Source: CAZVFX01 sp964626565 (GTDB lineage Bacteria > Myxococcota_A > UBA9042 > CAIXZC01). Taken from it: a stretch of DNA of 18,354 nucleotides. Shown in pieces: positions 14,764-18,354 of the stretch. The stretch lies in assembly GCA_964626565.1 (NCBI GenBank), contig CAZVFX010000139.1, forward strand, positions 1 to 18,354. The letters are read 5' to 3'. The position numbers and the translations under genes are program-made. Position 1 is the first letter of the stretch. Each line of letters starts with the position of its first letter. The notes beneath the pieces are model-generated. The model searched no databases. It worked only from the letters and a program-made list of their open reading frames with translations, and had not been told where the DNA came from.

Positions 14764-17226
14764 CTACGGGCAGATGGCGTTGTAGTACCTGAGTCCCCAG
14801 TAGGGAAGCAGCCAGAAGGCAGGAGATTTGCGAGAGCTGCCGTCGCCACCGCCCTTGACCCCGTAAGGGTTGTGGTCCCAGCGTTGGATAGGGATCTCGT
14901 CGTAGGGTAACACCGTCTTGAACTGGGGGTCGCCGTGGCGGTCCGGCTTGTCCGGCTCAGCGTCGAGGCGGTGGGAGTTGTCCACGTTCCAGTCACGCAG
15001 ATCGGACGGATAGTCCACCAGCGTCTGAACCCCTGCAGCCAGACCGGGGCTGTCCGCCAGTGCGGCAGCCATGGCCAGCGCCTTCAGCGGGTTGCGTTCC
15101 TCGACCTCCCACTCCCATGCATCCATCATCGATTTTGTCCACATCGCCCGCCGGTCGGGATAGGGGTCGTAGCGAATGAGGGTCAGGAAAGCCAGATCCG
15201 CCAACTCGTGGTCGCAGTAGTTGGCCAGCCCCTTCTCGGTCCAGGTGGCCGCGTCCTTGGTAAACATCGCCACCTCGCCGTACCGGTGGGTGGTCACCAG
15301 CTCCTCGTAGGCGTCCAGGAACCGCTGTTCTCCGCTCACGTGCCAAGCCGCCAACATGTGCCCCAGAATCTCCAGGGAGTCGAGGAAGCCGCCCCCGGCC
15401 CAGGCACCGACGCAGTCGACGATGTCGTGGCCGTTGTCCATGCACACATCCAGGCCGTCCAGCGCGATGGGGATCTTGTCGGGGCTCCAGTCGCCGTGGG
15501 TAGTAGGCTCTCCGTCCAGATCGGGAAGAGTGTAGCCGTGGTCCAGGATGTAGCCGGCCAGCGCGGTGATGTGCTCTGCCACCCACTCCCTCTCTTCGTC
15601 GTCCTTGGCGCACAGGTCGTAGTAGAGGGGCAAGCCGAAAAAATGCCCGGTGGTCTCGTCGGAAGAGGTGTCGTCTTTCCAATAGTACTGGTGGCCGTCG
15701 GTGTAGTCCACCAGGTGCCAATTAGACTGGGTCGCCTTGGACTCGAACACTGCACCCTCGTCATCACGCACCAGGGAGCGGGTGATGAAGCCCCGCCCCA
15801 ACCCCGCAGCTTCGAAGTCCACTGCCGGCACGTCAATAAGCATCAGCATGTTGGTCACCGCCTTTTTCGCGGTCTCGTAGTACTTCTCGTCTCCCGTCAC
15901 AGCATAGGCATAGCACGCGGCCCCGACCAGTTCTTCGGTCCACTGCCCGTCGTTGTCGTCATCCCACAATGGATTCGGCTCACCTTCCCACGGATCGGTG
16001 AAACCCGCATTCGCGGTGACAAAGCCGTCCATGCGCCAGTACCACTGGTCAAGCTCGTTGAGCATGTGGTCGGCCTTGTCCCGGATGTAGCTCTCCTCCT
16101 TGTGGAGGCGGGCCAGGCCGTTGGTGGTTCCTACCCACAGCACGTGTTTGTCCCCGTCGGGCGTCAACGCGACGTCCTGAGCGAATTCACCCGGCAGCCA
16201 GCGATGGGAGTGAAAATGCTCCACGGTCCCGTCGTCGAGGTGGATTATGGAGGCCCCGATGTTGTGGCCGACGGCCAGCGTCGAGCCGTCGCCGGAGATG
16301 TCCAGAGAGTGTATGTTGCCCGTGGGCAACCTTCCCGGCTCCGGCGACCAGATATCCTTGACTTCGTCGTCCAGAACCACAGCCACACTGCCGGGCGTAG
16401 CAGCCGCGAGGTAGTCACCCCCGGCGGCCACTGTTCGCACCGAAGCCCCGCCCTCCGGTTCCCAGAGCGGCGTCCACAAACCGGCGGAAAGCACCCACAA
16501 TCCGGTTGTCGTGCCGACGTACGGAACGTCGGCGATGCACGCGCCGCTGAACACCTGCTCCGCGGGAGGAGAGGGTGACACGGGCTGGAGAACGTCTCCT
16601 TCCAGACTCAGCAGTTGGGTTCCGCCCACCGCATAAATCTGCTCCCCGCAGGCGAAGGCTCTCATCACCTCCACTTCCCATTGATGGCTGGACAGCACTT
16701 TTCCCGACTGGTCGATTTTTACGAGCATCGCACCGGCCGCGGCCCAGATATTGCCGTCGCCGTCCAGTTCCAGGTCCTCCACGTACACGGGCCATTCGGG
16801 GAGGTCAACCTCGGTGAATTCCCAATCCAGGTTCTGGGTCACAAAGACGCCGGTACGAGTGCCGACGAAGATCTTGTCGTTGCAGGGCAGCACAGCTCTG
16901 ACGTCCAGGTCCGAGAGTTGCTGCGGAGTGCGGACCATCTTCACCCGGTCCACCAGATAGGGGCCGTCCGGAACGCAGCCGGGGTGATTCCTCTCTTCAA
17001 AAACCGCTCCGTGCGCGGGTTTTGCGTCGGGCAGCACGAGGTCCTCCGCAGCCGCCTCCGCCGGAGCGTCCCACTGTGCGACTTCCGCACCGGCGCGCAC
17101 ATCGACATCGAAGCTAAGCGCCTCGCTCAGCGAGACGTCGTCCGCAGGTCGGTCTTTTGCACCGCAGTGCGCAAGTTGTAGAGGTGCGAGTAGAAACAGA
17201 GTTATCCACAATCGTCGGTATCTCAT
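14764..17226 (-). CDS. Exported (possible lipoprotein) beta-propeller plus six-hairpin toroid protein
   Basis: 820 residues from ATG 17226. It begins MRYRRLWITLFLLAPLQLAH with C22 next; the lipobox LAHC has His at -1, which is unusual, so either a lipoprotein or a Sec-cleaved protein. An acidic Ala/Asp-rich linker (25-75) follows. Residues about 95-365 repeat propeller-like blades (KIFVGTRTGVFVTQN, NIWAAAGAMLVKID, DVPYVGTTTGLWVL, HVLWVGTTNGLARL), as in two-component-regulator propellers. Residues 375-815 look like an (alpha/alpha)6 toroid (AACYAYAVTGDEKYYETAKKAV, GGGFLDSLEILGHMLAAWHV, WLLPYWGLRYYNAICP), typical of six-hairpin glycosidases and some lyases. No catalytic residues can be assigned. 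A carbohydrate-sensing or binding envelope protein is possible. It probably heads a transcript with the thioredoxin-fold lipoprotein 128 bp downstream. It is unrelated in motif to the toroid protein at the left end. Confidence 0.7.
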   Translation of the reverse strand: MRYRRLWITLFLLAPLQLAHCGAKDRPADDVSLSEALSFDVDVRAGAEVAQWDAPAEAAAEDLVLPDAKPAHGAVFEERNHPGCVPDGPYLVDRVKMVRTPQQLSDLDVRAVLPCNDKIFVGTRTGVFVTQNLDWEFTEVDLPEWPVYVEDLELDGDGNIWAAAGAMLVKIDQSGKVLSSHQWEVEVMRAFACGEQIYAVGGTQLLSLEGDVLQPVSPSPPAEQVFSGACIADVPYVGTTTGLWVLSAGLWTPLWEPEGGASVRTVAAGGDYLAAATPGSVAVVLDDEVKDIWSPEPGRLPTGNIHSLDISGDGSTLAVGHNIGASIIHLDDGTVEHFHSHRWLPGEFAQDVALTPDGDKHVLWVGTTNGLARLHKEESYIRDKADHMLNELDQWYWRMDGFVTANAGFTDPWEGEPNPLWDDDNDGQWTEELVGAACYAYAVTGDEKYYETAKKAVTNMLMLIDVPAVDFEAAGLGRGFITRSLVRDDEGAVFESKATQSNWHLVDYTDGHQYYWKDDTSSDETTGHFFGLPLYYDLCAKDDEEREWVAEHITALAGYILDHGYTLPDLDGEPTTHGDWSPDKIPIALDGLDVCMDNGHDIVDCVGAWAGGGFLDSLEILGHMLAAWHVSGEQRFLDAYEELVTTHRYGEVAMFTKDAATWTEKGLANYCDHELADLAFLTLIRYDPYPDRRAMWTKSMMDAWEWEVEERNPLKALAMAAALADSPGLAAGVQTLVDYPSDLRDWNVDNSHRLDAEPDKPDRHGDPQFKTVLPYDEIPIQRWDHNPYGVKGGGDGSSRKSPAFWLLPYWGLRYYNAICP

Positions 17227-17232
17227 GGCGGT

Positions 17233-17261
17233 ATTATGGCCGATTGCATCTCCATTCGCAA
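17233..17261 (-). promoter_or_regulatory. Promoter of the propeller protein, apparently giving a leaderless mRNA
   Basis: On the minus strand TTGCGA (17261-17256, four of six), a 17-nt spacer and CATAAT (17238-17233, five of six) end 6 nt before ATG 17226. The predicted transcription start coincides with the A of the ATG, and no ribosome site exists between. Both facts point to leaderless translation. Confidence 0.5.
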
Positions 17262-17294
17262 TGCGCTAAGGTGGGGCCTCGATGAGGCTGCCTC

Positions 17295-17300
17295 AAGGAG
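17295..17300 (+). promoter_or_regulatory. Ribosome binding site fixing the lipid kinase start
   Basis: AAGGAG lies 5 nt before ATG 17306. The earlier in-frame ATG at 17282 has only AGGTGG-like sequence upstream at 8 nt, so 17306 is preferred. A weak TTGCAT (17244-17249) and TAAGGT (17267-17272) pair could be the promoter. Confidence 0.6.
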
Positions 17301-17305
17301 CTTGG

Positions 17306-18304
17306 ATGAGCCCTGAAACCGGCGGATTCGCGGTTGTCCTCAACCGCAACGCGAAAAAAGTGACGGAGAAGATCGAAGAGATCTCCGGCGAGTTGGTGCA
17401 TCCTCAGGACCTGTTTCTCTCCTCGTCTGCGGAGGACTCCGAGAAGATTGCGCAGACTCTCATCGAACGAGGCTACGAAGCGGTCTTCGCCGGCGGCGGC
17501 GACGGCACGGTCATGCACTTGATAAACCAACTCGCCAGATACCCGCTGGAGCAGCAACCGGTGGTCGGCATCCTGAAACTGGGCACCGGTAACGCCATGG
17601 CCCGCATGGTCAGTTCCGGCAATCTTGCCGGAGATTTGCAGACCTACATCCGCAGTGAGACCCGCGACTATCTTGAGCTGTCACTTGTTGAGGCCGACGG
17701 CCAGCGCTTCCCGTTCGCCGGCTTAGGGATTGATGCAGAGATCCTCAACGACTACAAGACCGTCAAGGAAAATGTCGGCGGCAGCGTCATGGCTCCGGTG
17801 GTGCAGAGCGTGGGCGGCTACTTCCTGGGCATATTCACCCGCACCATTCCCCGGCGTACCACCAAAGCGTTGCGCCGGGTGACCAGCAATGTAAAAGCGG
17901 TAGTCACCAAGGGCCGGGCGACCCGTCTGGGCGCCGAAGGCAAGGTGTTGGAGGAATTCGGCCCCGGAGATCTGCTATATGATGGACCGGTAGCGATTTC
18001 CATGGTCGGGACGGTCCCCTTCTACGGCTACGGCATGAAGGTGCTGCCCTTTGCAACCAATGACCCTGAGCGTATGCACCTCCGTATTTCCACTATCGGG
18101 TCGGCCAAGGCCCTCTACCGCCTCCCCTCCATCTGGAAAGGGGAGTACGTTGGTAAGGACATCATCGACTTCCTGGTTCAGGGAGTTGAACTCACCTTTG
18201 CCGAGGAGATTCCCTACCAGGTGGGAGGGGACGCGGCCGGTTATCGAACCCACGTCTCCTTCGACACAGTCCCCAGAGCTGTGCGGCTGTTAAGGCTTCT
18301 CTAG
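17306..18304 (+). CDS. Diacylglycerol kinase-family lipid kinase (DgkB/YegS-like)
   Basis: 332 residues from ATG 17306. The DAGK catalytic fold begins FAVVLNRNAKKV. GGGDGT (about 63-68) is the nucleotide-binding loop, KLGTGNAMAR (91-100) the second conserved loop, and GLGIDAE (139-145) the third. Near the end PYQVGGDAAGY stands where many members have QxDGE, a departure that may affect regulation or catalysis. The family phosphorylates diacylglycerol, sphingoid bases or related lipids at the inner face of the cytoplasmic membrane using ATP. No membrane segment is evident. It is divergent from the propeller gene with about 80 bp between starts. Substrate cannot be told from sequence. Confidence 0.85.
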   Translation: MSPETGGFAVVLNRNAKKVTEKIEEISGELVHPQDLFLSSSAEDSEKIAQTLIERGYEAVFAGGGDGTVMHLINQLARYPLEQQPVVGILKLGTGNAMARMVSSGNLAGDLQTYIRSETRDYLELSLVEADGQRFPFAGLGIDAEILNDYKTVKENVGGSVMAPVVQSVGGYFLGIFTRTIPRRTTKALRRVTSNVKAVVTKGRATRLGAEGKVLEEFGPGDLLYDGPVAISMVGTVPFYGYGMKVLPFATNDPERMHLRISTIGSAKALYRLPSIWKGEYVGKDIIDFLVQGVELTFAEEIPYQVGGDAAGYRTHVSFDTVPRAVRLLRLL

Positions 18305-18327
18305 CAGTACCTTGTAAAAACCTCTAT

Positions 18328-18354
18328 TTGACGTCAGCTACCTTATTGACTAGT
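18328..18354 (+). promoter_or_regulatory. Possible promoter for a gene beyond the right edge
   Basis: TTGACG (18328-18333), then 17 nt, then TAGT at the very end of the window where a -10 would begin. The hexamer is cut off, so it cannot be judged. Confidence 0.2.

Noticed and set aside
14935..16578. 547-codon open frame on the plus strand
   Set aside because: It lies antisense inside the propeller/toroid gene, has low-complexity Val/Arg-rich translation and no recognisable motif; typical GC-rich shadow.

Overview
This 18.4 kb window is GC-rich and tightly packed. It carries nine protein genes, two of them on surface-protein themes typical of Myxococcota and related deltaproteobacterial lineages: a Cys-rich protein with a CFI-box-like C-terminus next to an MXAN_2562-like outer-membrane barrel, and MopE-like and thrombospondin type 3 metal-binding motifs beside c-type hemes. 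The phylum is inferred from these family types only. No rRNA, tRNA, CRISPR array, insertion sequence or phage gene was seen.

Layout. (1) 1-3031, minus strand: a secreted (alpha/alpha)6 glycosidase-like protein followed after 3 bp by a stand-alone 2-oxoacid dehydrogenase E2 catalytic-domain protein that runs off the left edge. (2) 3167-4243, plus: a good sigma70-type promoter and aspartate-semialdehyde dehydrogenase (asd). (3) 4454-8171, plus: a translationally coupled trio made of a Cys-rich/FN3/CFI-box surface protein, an outer-membrane beta-barrel (ATGA overlap) and truA (GTGA overlap). (4) 8309-12853, plus: a giant secreted multiheme cytochrome with a propeller-like N-terminus, MopE/TSP3 calcium or metal motifs, ten heme-type motifs (eight CX2CH, one CX4CH, one CX8CH) and two LamG-like modules. 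Its signal peptide is separated from the mature chain by one in-frame TGA. (5) 12896-17226, minus, convergent to the cytochrome: a lipoprotein with two DsbA/GILT-like domains flanking a third CX4C unit, preceded by a propeller plus six-hairpin-toroid envelope protein that seems to be expressed from a leaderless promoter. (6) 17306-18304, plus: a diacylglycerol-kinase-family lipid kinase, divergent from (5).

Most of the window is envelope biology. Six of the nine proteins are exported, and they are unusually rich in cysteine: 52 Cys in the repeat region of one protein, about 20 heme Cys in another, and six-Cys signatures in the thiol lipoprotein. A coherent but unproven reading is an outer-surface redox/adhesion module (cytochrome, Cys-rich CTERM-anchored protein, barrel) served by a periplasmic thiol-handling lipoprotein. 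The feature most worth following is the in-frame UGA at the predicted signal-peptidase/lipobox position of the multiheme cytochrome, with a strong hairpin just after it.
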